Below, piece after piece: positions 41,940-51,478 of a stretch of 64,000 bases of DNA. Origin of the DNA: Teredinibacter haidensis (lineage in GTDB: Bacteria > Pseudomonadota > Gammaproteobacteria > Pseudomonadales > Cellvibrionaceae); NCBI RefSeq assembly GCF_014211975.1, contig NZ_CP060084.1:3111001-3175000 (forward strand). The letters run 5' to 3'. Each line of letters starts with the position of its first letter. The stretch's first letter is position 1. The notes under the pieces were generated by a model. It searched no databases. It worked only from the letters and a program-made list of their open reading frames with translations, and had not been told where the DNA came from. Made by a program: the position numbers and the translations under genes.

Positions 41940-43403
41940 CTATTCGGCTACATTATTGGGATCCATACCCAGAGCCACAGCAACCCCCGTGCCATAAGCA
42001 GGGTCGGCCTTTAAACAGTTACGTATATGACGCTTCCTTACCATTTCATCCACGCTACCTAACTCAGCCGCTGTATTTTCAAACAGAACTTGCTGCTGAG
42101 CAGGGGTCATAAGACGGAACAGATTCCCGGGTTGGGTGTAGTAATCGTCATCATCTTCACGGTAATCCCACTGATACGCGGCCCCCTCCAGCCCTAATGG
42201 TGGCTCTTTTACCTCTGGGCTCTCCTGCCACAAGCCCATACTGTTGGGTTCATACGCCTTAGTGCCGCCATGGTTGCCATCAACACGCATCATTCCATCC
42301 CGATGGAAGCTGGACACGGGACAGCGTGGCGCATTTACCGGAATCTGTGCGTGATTAACACCAAGGCGATAGCGCTGGGCATCGCCATAGGAAAACAGGC
42401 GGCCCTGGAGCATTTTGTCGGGAGAAAAGCCAATGCCCGGGACGATACTGGCCGGATTGAAAGCTGCCTGCTCGACATCTGCATGGTAGTTTTCCGGATT
42501 ACGGTTGAGCTCAAGCACACCCAGATCCATAAGAGGATAGTCGGCGTGAGGCCATATTTTACTCAGATCGAAGGGGTGGAAGCGGTAATTCTGCGCATCC
42601 TTCTCAGGCATAATCTGCACCTTGAAATCCCAGCGAGGAAAGTCCCCCTGCTCAATGGATTCGTATAGGTCACGCTGATGGCTCTCTCTATCTTTGGCAA
42701 CAACGGCGGCGGCCTCTTCATTGCTAAGGTTTTCAATTCCCTGCTGACTCTTAAAGTGAAACTTTACCCAATAACGCTCGTTATCTGAATTAATGAAACT
42801 GAACGTGTGGCTACCAAACCCGTGCATATGACGGTAGGTGCGGGGAATGCCTCGTTCACTCATAACAACCGTGATTTGATGCAAGGCCTCTGGCAACAAT
42901 GTCCAAAAATCCCAATTGCTCTGCGCGCTGCGCATATTCGTGCGGGGATCACGCTTCACCGCATGATTCAGATCGGGAAACTTAAGCGGGTCGCGCAAGA
43001 AGAAAACAGGTGTGTTGTTACCCACCAGATCCCAGTTGCCTTCCTCACTATAGAACTTGATCGCAAAGCCTCGAATATCACGCTCGGCATCCGCGGCTCC
43101 ACGCTCACCGGCAACGGTCGAAAAGCGCACAAAAACATCTGTTTTCTTACCTATCTCGGAAAACAGCTTTGCCTTTGTGTACTTAGAAATGTCATGGGTC
43201 ACGGTAAAGGTTCCGAACGCACCCGAACCCTTCGCATGCATACGTCGCTCTGGAATCACCTCACGATCGAAGTGAGCAAGCTTCTCCAGGAACCAAACAT
43301 CCTGTAAAAGCATCGGTCCACGCGGCCCTGCAGTCGCAACATTTTGATTGTCCGCAACCGGGCAACCGTTGGCAGTCGTTAACTTTGTCTTTTCATCTTT
43401 CAT
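41940..43403 (-). CDS. katA: Catalase (small-subunit, clade 3 type)
   Basis: 487 residues, typical of small-subunit haem catalases. Active-site region ERRMHAKGSGAFGTF with the essential His, distal Asn region (VGNNTPVFFLRDPLKF), and the haem-ligand segment RLFSYGDAQRYRLGVNHAQI with the proximal Tyr. It decomposes hydrogen peroxide in the cytoplasm. No OxyR site identified. The gene symbol is by family, not by proven orthology. Confidence 0.92.
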   Translation of the reverse strand: MKDEKTKLTTANGCPVADNQNVATAGPRGPMLLQDVWFLEKLAHFDREVIPERRMHAKGSGAFGTFTVTHDISKYTKAKLFSEIGKKTDVFVRFSTVAGERGAADAERDIRGFAIKFYSEEGNWDLVGNNTPVFFLRDPLKFPDLNHAVKRDPRTNMRSAQSNWDFWTLLPEALHQITVVMSERGIPRTYRHMHGFGSHTFSFINSDNERYWVKFHFKSQQGIENLSNEEAAAVVAKDRESHQRDLYESIEQGDFPRWDFKVQIMPEKDAQNYRFHPFDLSKIWPHADYPLMDLGVLELNRNPENYHADVEQAAFNPASIVPGIGFSPDKMLQGRLFSYGDAQRYRLGVNHAQIPVNAPRCPVSSFHRDGMMRVDGNHGGTKAYEPNSMGLWQESPEVKEPPLGLEGAAYQWDYREDDDDYYTQPGNLFRLMTPAQQQVLFENTAAELGSVDEMVRKRHIRNCLKADPAYGTGVAVALGMDPNNVAE

Positions 43404-44636
43404 GTGAGCTCTCCTATAACTGCTTAATAGTGCGCAGCTAGCACAGGCATTACCTGCACCCGAAGTGGAGCTGGCTTAAAGCACCAACGGCTGTATACCA
43501 GCGTAGTTTTGGGCATCAGGTAGACACCCCTTATTTAAATTTCGTCTAGCTAAAATAATGGCTCCGTCAATGTTCACATTACGGCTCTTATTTATATGTT
43601 CCACATCGACTAATTTATCAATTTAAAGGCTTTCAAGCCCTTTACCATCCTTATTAATGACTAGCATTTCAACCCTACTTGACGCCCGAATTGCCTATTT
43701 TTTGCGACAACAACTTGTGACGCTATCCCATTCTTTTGACTAAGTTTACCCAAATATCCATTATAGCTTTCTGCGCCCACCGCGCTGTTTAGTTGCGCAC
43801 CGGAGCGAAAGATTTCGACTTCCTTTAACTATTCACTTCGCAGCGCCTGAAATGCCCCTAACGGACATGTTCCTCGATTTATTTACACTGATTTGTCCAA
43901 ATGCAATATTCAAGCTTAATCACATTCGCTGCGGAGTTAGGTAGATAGGCTAGGTTCAAGCCAGCTTACAAAGGAACACCCGAAAAACGGCTTCTAGAGA
44001 AGTGTTGTAGTCGTCATATCGGCGCTAGCGGCCGAGAACGAGGGAAGAAAAAATAATAAACCATTTTTTTCATCGTCGCTTGAGTGTAGATGCAGTGACT
44101 GTGATTACTACAGCCATAGAAATGAAACGGCGCTTAACATACGGGTTTTAGGTGAAATTAATATCAAAGTGATTGGCTTCGCGATCGTATCTCGCTCTTG
44201 TTTTCGGCACTGAAGGCATAATTGATAAGGGGATACGAACGCCTCCTCTTAGACATTGCAAGTGGGAATGATGATAGCAGATATCCGCGTCTTCTAATAT
44301 TCAGTGTCTTTATGTGCGTGAATGAAAAAGGTCGATATGGCGTATATTGCGTTATCTAGCCCTGTGCTTTCTGCGGGGACAATAAGCCTATGGGCGCCCG
44401 CCATAAGCGGTGGATTTCTGTTCGCTTCCTCAGCCTTCCGATGGTGTAGCACAGGCCTAATATGTCTGGATAGACTCTGCATTCTTCCGATGAAGGCCTA
44501 TACTCTCGTGAGCCCCACCACCTTAAACGTTTCGAAGCCAAACGACGGTGGATACTGTATCATTCGCCGAATTTCACCAAGGTTTCGCGGCGTATCGAGC
44601 TTTTTGCTCAACGCCCTTAGGTATATAGGTTCGAAT
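43404..44636. other. 1.2-kb region without a supported gene
   Basis: Contains a relic attC-like element at 43441-43535 and otherwise no convincing coding frame. An open frame from 44322 extends the DUF3010 gene upstream, but its sequence does not look like protein of that family, and the family start is at 44637. Confidence 0.55.
43441..43535 (-). repeat. Relic attC-like element beyond the array
   Basis: attacctgcacccgaagtgg, gagctgg, ccagcgtag, ttgggcatcaggtag occur in the order and spacing seen in attC sites 6 and 13. The outer cores are ruined (cccttattt where ccttgttaaat is expected). It lies just upstream of the catalase gene. Confidence 0.6.
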
Positions 44637-45083
44637 ATGAGAGTTTGTGGAGTAGAGATTAAGGGTAAGGAGGCTGTTATCTGCCTTCTTAGCAGTAACA
44701 ATGGGCTGTTCGAGATTGCCGATTGCCGCGTGCGCAGCTTGGTTTTACAGGACCCTGATACCAGCGAGGGCTTGCGCGCTTTTCAGGTTACGATGGCGAA
44801 ACTGGCTGAAGACTACCGAATCGACAAAATCGTTATCAAAGAACGGATGAAGAAAGGTAAGTTTGCAGGTGGCGCAGAAGGCTTCAAAATGGAAGCGGCC
44901 ATTCAACTGATAGAGAATGTCGAGGTGAGCCTTATTTCTACTTCACGCTCTAAGGAACTCCTGAAAGCCAAGCCCTTACCCATTGCTTTTTCGGACACAG
45001 AGCTAAAGGCCTTTCAGGAAATCGCTTTTATTACGGCCTACGTTGCACTCGTAGAGATTAACGGAAATGGTCGCGTGCAATGA
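44637..45083 (+). CDS. DUF3010 family protein
   Basis: 148 residues from the ATG at 44637, where the family sequence begins (MRVCGVEIKGKEAVICLL). Other conserved pieces are KIVIKERMKKGKFAGGAEGF and FQEIAFITAYVALVE. The fold resembles RNase H/RuvC-like proteins, as the Asp/Glu positions and GVEIKG suggest, but the role is not established. The stop overlaps the start of the helicase gene by 4 bp, so both are made together. Confidence 0.85.
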   Translation: MRVCGVEIKGKEAVICLLSSNNGLFEIADCRVRSLVLQDPDTSEGLRAFQVTMAKLAEDYRIDKIVIKERMKKGKFAGGAEGFKMEAAIQLIENVEVSLISTSRSKELLKAKPLPIAFSDTELKAFQEIAFITAYVALVEINGNGRVQ

Positions 45084-46429
45084 GCGAATTTAGTGAACTA
45101 GAGCTACACCCCTCGCTGTACAAGGCGATCGATAAGCTGGGTTTTACGCGCGCTACCGATGTGCAGGCAAAGACGATTCCCGCTGTTTTATCCGGCAACG
45201 ATATTATGGTGTCAGCGCGAACGGGCAGTGGTAAAAGCGCCGCGTTCATTCTTCCAATGCTGCACCGCTTTTTAAACGACCCCCAACCACACTCGTCTAC
45301 TCGCGCGTTGATATTGGTTCCCACTCGTGAGCTGGCCTTACAAACGGTAAAGACCTTTGAGCAGTTTGCGGCATTTACGCAGATTAAGATCGGCGTCATT
45401 ATGGGCGGCGAATCCTATAGACACCAAGTGTCTACACTACGCAGAAATCCAGAAGTGCTCGTGGCAACTCCCGGACGCCTGATAGAACATATCAAAAACA
45501 ACAATATTGATTTTTCCGATTTGGAAATATTAGTGCTGGATGAGTCTGACCGCATGCTCGATATGGGTTTTAAAGAATCGATGGTCACCATTGCTGAAAC
45601 CTGTAACCCAAACCGTCAAAACCTGCTATTTTCAGCCACGCTGAAACATAAAGGCATAGGCGGCATTACGGAGCTTTTACAAAACCCCGAGCGTATCCAG
45701 GTGGATAGCGCAAAGGATGGTCACAGCAATATTACGCAACAACGCGTACTTGCCGACGATGACCAGCACAAAGAAAAATTATTGGTGCGCTTAATTGAAG
45801 AGGAAGAAGCGTCGCGCGTTATTGTGTTTTGCGCTACTCGCCTGCAATGCCAGAAAGTGAGCAATATCCTGCGGGCGAAGAAGTTAACGTCTGAATATAT
45901 GCACGGAGAGGTCGCACAAAATGATAGAAAGCAGGTACTAAATCGATTTAGAGATGGAAAAATTCGGGTGCTGGTGGCCACCGATGTCGCTGCACGCGGT
46001 TTGGATATTAACGACGTTGATCTGGTGATTAATTTTACCATTGCCTTCTCGGGCGATGAACACGTGCATAGGATTGGCCGAACAGGCCGAGCCGATAAAA
46101 AGGGGCTAGCAATTACCCTAGTCAGCGCCAGAGAGTGGAACTCTATGTCTAGCATAGAGCGCTATTTAAACATACGCCTGAGCCCTCGCAAGGTTAAAGG
46201 CCTGGAGGCGAACTATAGCGGCCCTAAAAAACTGAAAAGCTCTGGAAAGGCCGCAGGAACTAAAAAGAAAAAGAGCAAATTGGCAGGCGGGAAAACAACG
46301 AAGAAAGCTGCCCCCAAAAAGACAAAAGCAACAAAAAAAGGCAGGGCCAGAAGCGAAACAAAAAGCAGGCCTGCAACCCCGCTAGGAGATGGCACTGCCC
46401 CCTTCAAGCGACGAAACACTTCGGATTAA
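45080..46429 (+). CDS. DEAD-box-family RNA helicase with DESD motif II
   Basis: 449 residues. Motifs in order: Q-motif region (GFTRATDVQAKTIP), motif I ARTGSGKSA, Ia PTRELALQT, Ib TPGRL, motif II DESD instead of DEAD, motif III SAT, motif V ATDVAARGLD and motif VI HRIGRTGR. The tail from about residue 370 is very rich in Lys, Thr and Ala and should bind RNA. Related to RhlE/SrmB-type helicases in ribosome assembly or RNA decay. Coupled to DUF3010 by a 4-bp overlap. Confidence 0.92.
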   Translation: MSEFSELELHPSLYKAIDKLGFTRATDVQAKTIPAVLSGNDIMVSARTGSGKSAAFILPMLHRFLNDPQPHSSTRALILVPTRELALQTVKTFEQFAAFTQIKIGVIMGGESYRHQVSTLRRNPEVLVATPGRLIEHIKNNNIDFSDLEILVLDESDRMLDMGFKESMVTIAETCNPNRQNLLFSATLKHKGIGGITELLQNPERIQVDSAKDGHSNITQQRVLADDDQHKEKLLVRLIEEEEASRVIVFCATRLQCQKVSNILRAKKLTSEYMHGEVAQNDRKQVLNRFRDGKIRVLVATDVAARGLDINDVDLVINFTIAFSGDEHVHRIGRTGRADKKGLAITLVSAREWNSMSSIERYLNIRLSPRKVKGLEANYSGPKKLKSSGKAAGTKKKKSKLAGGKTTKKAAPKKTKATKKGRARSETKSRPATPLGDGTAPFKRRNTSD

Positions 46430-46598
46430 GCTTTTCTCTATGCCGATTCAAAGGATGCCTGCTCGTAAAGGGTAGGCTTCTAACACTCGCAATGTAAAAA
46501 TATGGCGACTGGAACAGTCGCAACGCTCACGTTAAGGCGCTCTTCCGCTTCCCTATCTGACCCATTCTGTACTGGATAAATTAGTGTTTAAGTGCAGC

Positions 46599-47015
46599 CT
46601 AAGGCTGCTTATCAAATACTGTTACTCCCTCGGGAATTTTATACCAATCCTGTTTTTCACTAACCCAGATATGCATGCTAGGGTCGATTACCCGTGTGTC
46701 CGATAGATTGCTGGGTTTTAGTTTAAGCTTTTCAGGGGCTTGTGGATCAAAGTGGTACATCCTGTTGCCACAGGTAGGACAAAATTTGGCGGCATTGATA
46801 CTCCCGCTTTCGGAGCTGCGACTCCAATCACTCATATCGCCTGAAAATTCAACAGCGCTCGCCTTCACTATCGCCGTAATGCTAAATGCGCTGGTCGATA
46901 ATTTTTGACATTCACGACAATGACAGGCGGCAACCATTAATGGCGGCTCCAATAGTTGATATGTCACGCCACCGCACTGACAAGAACCCTGGATCGGATA
47001 TTTTATTGCGCTCAT
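46599..47015 (-). CDS. GFA-family (CENP-V/GFA domain) protein
   Basis: 138 residues from ATG 47015, with GAGGG five bases upstream; the longer frame to 47060 is less likely. Zinc-binding cysteines: GSCQCGGVTY, CHCRECQK and FCPTCGNRM, the pattern of the GFA/CENP-V fold. Relatives include glutathione-dependent formaldehyde-activating enzyme, but most are uncharacterised. Cytoplasmic. Confidence 0.88.
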   Translation of the reverse strand: MSAIKYPIQGSCQCGGVTYQLLEPPLMVAACHCRECQKLSTSAFSITAIVKASAVEFSGDMSDWSRSSESGSINAAKFCPTCGNRMYHFDPQAPEKLKLKPSNLSDTRVIDPSMHIWVSEKQDWYKIPEGVTVFDKQP

Positions 47016-47070
47016 ATTTCCCTCATATTCTACTTTTTGTATCGATTGACACCTGGCCAATTCGACGAAA

Positions 47071-47097
47071 AAAAGGGCAACACGATGTTGCCCTTTT
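47071..47097 (-). terminator. Intrinsic terminator of the CBM2/beta-propeller gene
   Basis: AAAAGGGCAACA and TGTTGCCCTTTT form a perfect 12-bp stem with a 3-nt loop. On the minus strand a run of seven T follows. It lies 22 bp past the stop at 47119. Confidence 0.9.
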
Positions 47098-47118
47098 GAT
47101 TAATGAAAATAAATAGGC

Positions 47119-49491
47119 TTATGGTTGCTCAAGATCATCGATTAAAGATGAATGCATTTCAAATTGATGCAAATAGAAAACCGCATCATCATCCAAGACG
47201 CCTCTATCGCTGTAGATGCTAAGATTTCGAGAAGTAGACCCTTCTTGATACTGCTCCGCTTTCAGTACGCCCAGGAGCGATAAGCTGGCATCTGTCTGCC
47301 CGTCGGTTTCGATTTCATAAACATATAAGCCGGTATGATCCCAAGAATACCATTGAGTCGGTATACTGGGGTCGCCGCCACTAGGCAAACGATCATATAC
47401 CTGCACAGGCAGAGAGAACCGAATGCCATTTTCGTCGTTTCTAAACGCGAACCCGCGAGCATCATAATTTACCGTCGTTTGCGAACCGCGCTTACCGATA
47501 ATTTCACTACCTAAACTCCTTAGCATTGTTGGCTCGGAGATATCAAACAATTCTATTTTTACACCCTGAAACCAAGTCATATCCCGTTCTTCATCGTAGA
47601 CAGCCTCTTTACCCACGCCAATAAGCAAGTTTTCACCAACGGGATGAAGGTAGGCAGAAAACCCGGTAACCTCTATTGCGCCGGCAATGTACGGATCCAA
47701 AGGATCGCTGAGATCTATCGCATACAACGGATCAACTTTTGCGAACGTTACGATGTAAGCGTGATCACCAAAACTTCGCATGGCGTAAATGTCCTCACCC
47801 GGCTTACCAATTGCGTCTGGACGCGCCTCATTAGGCAGCGTTGCAATCACCTCCAAACTTTCGGGGTTTTCGCTGGACTCCGCTATTAGAGCGAATCGAT
47901 AAGGGGTGCCTCCGCTGCTACTGCTACTGCTACTGCTACTGCTACTGCTACTGCTACTGCTACTGTAGTTTGGATCGGAATAAAGTACACGTAAAACGCC
48001 ATCCTTTTCTCCGAAGCAATATGACGCTGAACTACAGGGGATACTGCCATATATACGAATGCTACCGCGGTAATCCATGTCGTCATCTATCGAAAATTTA
48101 TGGATTTTCATTCCACTGTGATAGCCATAATCAAAAGCGTATATCGCGTTTTGGGAGCCATAAATATCTGTGGCGGAGGCAGGAAGACAGCGAGAATTGA
48201 TCTGGTTTGTATCATCCAAATTTATTTTCGTAAGTACCAGCAGAGAGCCTGCGTAGGTGTCTACATTTTCAGGCCATTCCGGCACAGTACAGTCGCTAGC
48301 GGACAGCAGTGGTTCACTGTTGCCATCTTCGTCGTACATATGTGGTAACAAATCTTCCAGCTCTGCGACATTAACGAGATTCTCATTTTCGTCTGCGGCC
48401 GATGAACTTGAGCTGCCACGGGTATCAAACCCCAACCGAGTCAAATTCGGACTATAGCGCATGGCCACATAAAGCATATTACCTATGCGTCGACTGGACA
48501 CCAACGCACCGTCGAAACGCAGCCGTTCAATTTCGGTCATTGAACCGGGGTTATCTACATCGGCAATTGTGATCGTGACAGCATTCGACACTTGGTAATA
48601 GGGATAATGACTACCATCGCTGTAGGTCCAAATACCGCTATGGCTATCATCGGTTTCACCGATCACCGCTAAGCGCTTGCCAACATCGCTCGTCCTCAAG
48701 TAGGCACCGGAAATATTCAGGACGGCATTATCAGAGGGCAGCATTAAAGTCCCGACTAAGTCCGCTCTCGCATTAGCGGTGTCTACGTCGTAGGCCGTGA
48801 TCACTACATTCGGATTACCGGCAGCTGAATCAGCGGCAGCGGATGAGGAGCTAAAACTGGAGGCGCTTGAGCTGTTAGAGGAAGAACTGGAAGTGGAGCT
48901 ATTCGAGCTGCTGCCATAAGAGGTCCGAACCACAAAGAAATGCGTTCCGTCTGATTCAATAATATCTGCTTCATCCACACCCGCTTCTTGGGTATTGGTA
49001 ATATCATCCGATGGCGCGGAACTACCAGAGGACGAAGCAGCTGAACTGGAAGAAAAAGAGCTAGAAGAAGTGTTTCGAATACCGAGATGGTTCAAAACGC
49101 CTCTTCTCAAATAATCGGCCAAAGCGCCTTCTTGCGGGTCCGCGTAACACACTGGAGTCTCAAAGTTACCATTATGGGAGCCCAAAAATCCAAACGATGC
49201 GCTTTGCCCTACATACAGAGTAGTATTCCATGAAACGTTAGATGCACTAATGGAATTGCCGGTAGTAACTAAATCAGCATTCCATGAATTACTGATACTG
49301 GGCGCCTGATTAAAGCTTAAAGTGACAATCCAGCTATTGATAGTCGAATCACCATCATTGAAGATGGTTACATTTGCAACATATCCGTTATTCCACGATC
49401 CCGCATTTACGACGCATGATATCTTCGCATAAGCGTTAATGCTGAACGCCATCAAAATCAGAGATAAAGATAACACTATTTTTCGAGACAT
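47119..49491 (-). CDS. Secreted CBM2 / beta-propeller protein with polyserine linkers
   Basis: 790 residues from ATG 49491 (MSRKIVLSLSLILMAF), preceded by AGGAG; the open frame continues upstream but without a signal-like start. After the signal peptide comes a CBM2 cellulose-binding module, roughly residues 22-120 (SWNNGYVANVTIFNDGDST, WNTTLYVGQSASFGFLGSHN). A serine-rich linker leads to the beta-propeller domain (TNTQEAGVDEADIIESDGTH), interrupted by a second Ser-rich insert and, near residue 510, a pure polyserine run. No catalytic motif is visible, so it may bind cellulose and present or sense a ligand. Polyserine linkers are typical of Cellvibrionaceae secreted proteins. Confidence 0.85.
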   Translation of the reverse strand: MSRKIVLSLSLILMAFSINAYAKISCVVNAGSWNNGYVANVTIFNDGDSTINSWIVTLSFNQAPSISNSWNADLVTTGNSISASNVSWNTTLYVGQSASFGFLGSHNGNFETPVCYADPQEGALADYLRRGVLNHLGIRNTSSSSFSSSSAASSSGSSAPSDDITNTQEAGVDEADIIESDGTHFFVVRTSYGSSSNSSTSSSSSNSSSASSFSSSSAAADSAAGNPNVVITAYDVDTANARADLVGTLMLPSDNAVLNISGAYLRTSDVGKRLAVIGETDDSHSGIWTYSDGSHYPYYQVSNAVTITIADVDNPGSMTEIERLRFDGALVSSRRIGNMLYVAMRYSPNLTRLGFDTRGSSSSSAADENENLVNVAELEDLLPHMYDEDGNSEPLLSASDCTVPEWPENVDTYAGSLLVLTKINLDDTNQINSRCLPASATDIYGSQNAIYAFDYGYHSGMKIHKFSIDDDMDYRGSIRIYGSIPCSSASYCFGEKDGVLRVLYSDPNYSSSSSSSSSSSSSSSSSGGTPYRFALIAESSENPESLEVIATLPNEARPDAIGKPGEDIYAMRSFGDHAYIVTFAKVDPLYAIDLSDPLDPYIAGAIEVTGFSAYLHPVGENLLIGVGKEAVYDEERDMTWFQGVKIELFDISEPTMLRSLGSEIIGKRGSQTTVNYDARGFAFRNDENGIRFSLPVQVYDRLPSGGDPSIPTQWYSWDHTGLYVYEIETDGQTDASLSLLGVLKAEQYQEGSTSRNLSIYSDRGVLDDDAVFYLHQFEMHSSLIDDLEQP
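47915..47965. repeat. Hexanucleotide microsatellite coding for polyserine
   Basis: Eight perfect copies of CTGCTA (plus-strand reading; AGC AGT serine codons on the coding strand) plus a partial copy. Unit length is a multiple of three, so slippage would change linker length without breaking the frame. Confidence 0.9.
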
Positions 49492-50100
49492 TAGACAGCT
49501 CCTGTAAGGAGTACATCGTGAATGAAATTGAATTGGAATTACACATAAAAACATCAGCCTGAAACCGGCCGAATGAAGGAACATATTAATAATAGAGAGT
49601 GGGAACAACAGTAAACAGGCCAAAGACGTCGGCCCTGAGATGATCATTTTATGACTAAGCGTACCAATTCCAAGCGTTTCGCTTCACAAGCAAGCCTCTC
49701 AACATTCAACATTCGTGTCAAGCAAAAACCCTTTTACAAACGCCAAAATTACAACAGCCAAATGATACAAATACCAGTCGATTTATACTACCCCAAAAGA
49801 CATACGTATCCCCTTTTCACTCACAGGCCATTAATAACGAGGCGCCATGCCATCGTAAGCGTCATGACACATAGCGAGTTAAAACTGATCGGCAAATTCA
49901 CAACACCAGCAATTAGATGTAATAGAAACCCTCGAGCGGCACTTGTGTCTGGCGTTCAGCTACGACTTGCGTAAACGCCACTTCAACGTGGGAGAAGACT
50001 CCCGTTTTAACAAGATCTAACGTTTGCTTAAATTGACATTATTCAAGCGCAATACAAAACAGTCGATGCTAAATCTAGGCGAGATAAGCCAACAATAGCC
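49492..50100. other. Intergenic region, about 600 bp
   Basis: Holds the promoter region of the CBM2 gene. An open frame at 49651-49974 (plus) lacks a ribosome-binding site and protein-like composition. I see nothing else. Confidence 0.5.
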
Positions 50101-50985
50101 TTAATGAGCCGCTCGCCCCAACTTTCTACGCGAATATAGCAATGATAGCGACAACAAAACTAACAGATCCATGATAGCAACCGCGCCACCACCACCGGTG
50201 TAACCTTCACGATGACTGACTTTAGCTTTGGCTGGATTATTTTTAATTGACTCTCTAAATTTCGATAGCTGGGTTTGCAAATTAATTACCATACTCTTCG
50301 CTGCTTGCTCAAACCCCGTAACACTATCAGCCCTGAGTTCCTCACTTAAATTCACAGGGGTGGACTTACCCGTTACCTTGCTCGTGCCGGGAGCCCGAAA
50401 AAGCATTTTTTTGCTTGCGATATCGTAGACCACAGTATCCATCAAGGTGTTCGTATCATTTTTTTCGCCAGACACCACATAGGCACCAACAATTGTCCAG
50501 TAGCTAAACGATAACATTCCTTCGTCCGTAAACTGAACCTGATCATAGGAAACCAATGCAATAACATCGATCCCATACATAGTCTGAATTTGTGACAGGT
50601 TATCGAATCCGCCACCAGGTGTTAAATACGCTGTTGGGATAACGTCGATACTGTCGACAAAATCTAGCCCCCTGAAATATGTCGCAACCTCTTCAAGAAG
50701 ATCGCTTTTTTTTGCCTCAGAGATCGAGCCGGCATAGCGTTGGCCTGTCCAGAAATTGCTAGCGTGGGACTTACTACTGCTCTCAGGAACAAATGCCACG
50801 CCAACCCTCAAAGGAAGCTTTAGATGAGGTATTGACGGCATTATTTCGGTATCGGATAACTTGGGGTACAGATAGTCCACAACGCTACTCTTTGTATGAA
50901 CTTTATGACTGGCACAACCAGACAGCACCAACATTGCCAACGCCAAAAACATGCAAGTTGATTTTACAACACGACTAATATTCAT
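50101..50985 (-). CDS. Rhombotail lipoprotein (GlyGly-CTERM-type tail)
   Basis: 294 residues with both a lipobox (AMLVLSGCASH, Cys25) and a C-terminal sorting-like tail: GGGG, a hydrophobic stretch (IMDLLVLLSLSLLYS) and a basic end (RRKLGR). This double anchoring matches the rhombotail lipoproteins, which are found in genomes with rhombosortase, an intramembrane serine protease that removes GlyGly-CTERM tails. No rhombosortase gene is in the window. The body (VGVAFVPES, ALVSYDQVQFTDEG) is periplasmic or surface exposed. Role unknown. Confidence 0.8.
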   Translation of the reverse strand: MNISRVVKSTCMFLALAMLVLSGCASHKVHTKSSVVDYLYPKLSDTEIMPSIPHLKLPLRVGVAFVPESSSKSHASNFWTGQRYAGSISEAKKSDLLEEVATYFRGLDFVDSIDVIPTAYLTPGGGFDNLSQIQTMYGIDVIALVSYDQVQFTDEGMLSFSYWTIVGAYVVSGEKNDTNTLMDTVVYDIASKKMLFRAPGTSKVTGKSTPVNLSEELRADSVTGFEQAAKSMVINLQTQLSKFRESIKNNPAKAKVSHREGYTGGGGAVAIMDLLVLLSLSLLYSRRKLGRAAH

Positions 50986-51120
50986 AAGCGCCTCAACATT
51001 TAATGTTTCAATTTTATTAAAACTAACGTTTTGCTAATGAGCCCCGCGCCAACGGAAAAATACCAGGCAATATAAACTAAACACATTAACGACGTTCAGA
51101 TTAACCTTGTACTTTGCCGA

Positions 51121-51369
51121 TCACTCTTTTTTGTCTTCAGCCTTTTTAACTCGTATTTTACTGTTGGCAATAGCCTTATTATTCAAGTTCTTCATAGCCG
51201 TTTTGGCTTCCCCTGGCTTCGGCATTTCAACAAAAGCAAAACCCTTCGAGTCACCGGTGACTTTATCTAAAACCAAATTGCAGGACTGCACCGCGCCATA
51301 GACTTCAAAGAGGGATTTCAGCTCATCTTCTGTGGTGCTACGAGAAAGATTACGAATTAATAACTTCAT
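51121..51369 (-). CDS. RRM-type RNA-binding protein
   Basis: 82 residues, one RNA-recognition motif: RNP2 is LLIRNL near the start and RNP1 is KGFAFVEM (residues about 43-50), with the usual beta-alpha-beta order. The C-terminal end is basic (KIRVKKAEDKKE). Small stand-alone RRM proteins in gammaproteobacteria are often cold-induced; the target RNA is unknown. Confidence 0.9.
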   Translation of the reverse strand: MKLLIRNLSRSTTEDELKSLFEVYGAVQSCNLVLDKVTGDSKGFAFVEMPKPGEAKTAMKNLNNKAIANSKIRVKKAEDKKE

Positions 51370-51478
51370 GGGTTAATACGCCATTGGGTGTAGAGTAAGT
51401 ATGTAACGCCGCGCTCCGCAGCGAATCGGGATCGCGGCGGCCATGTTTCGGACAGCCACAACTTGATACTCGTATATT

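Noticed and set aside
41052..43403. GNAT plus catalase as integron cassettes
   Set aside because: Same strand as the cassettes and followed by a relic attC, but no intact attC separates or ends them, so I do not call them cassettes.
44322..44636. 105-residue N-terminal extension of the DUF3010 protein
   Set aside because: Family homology begins at MRVCGVEIKG (44637); the extension has no protein-like pattern.
47841..48200. Plus-strand frame rich in Tyr-Cys repeats
   Set aside because: Antisense reading of the hexanucleotide serine repeat.
49651..49974. 107-codon plus-strand frame upstream of the CBM2 gene
   Set aside because: No ribosome-binding site, odd composition, lies in a probable promoter region.
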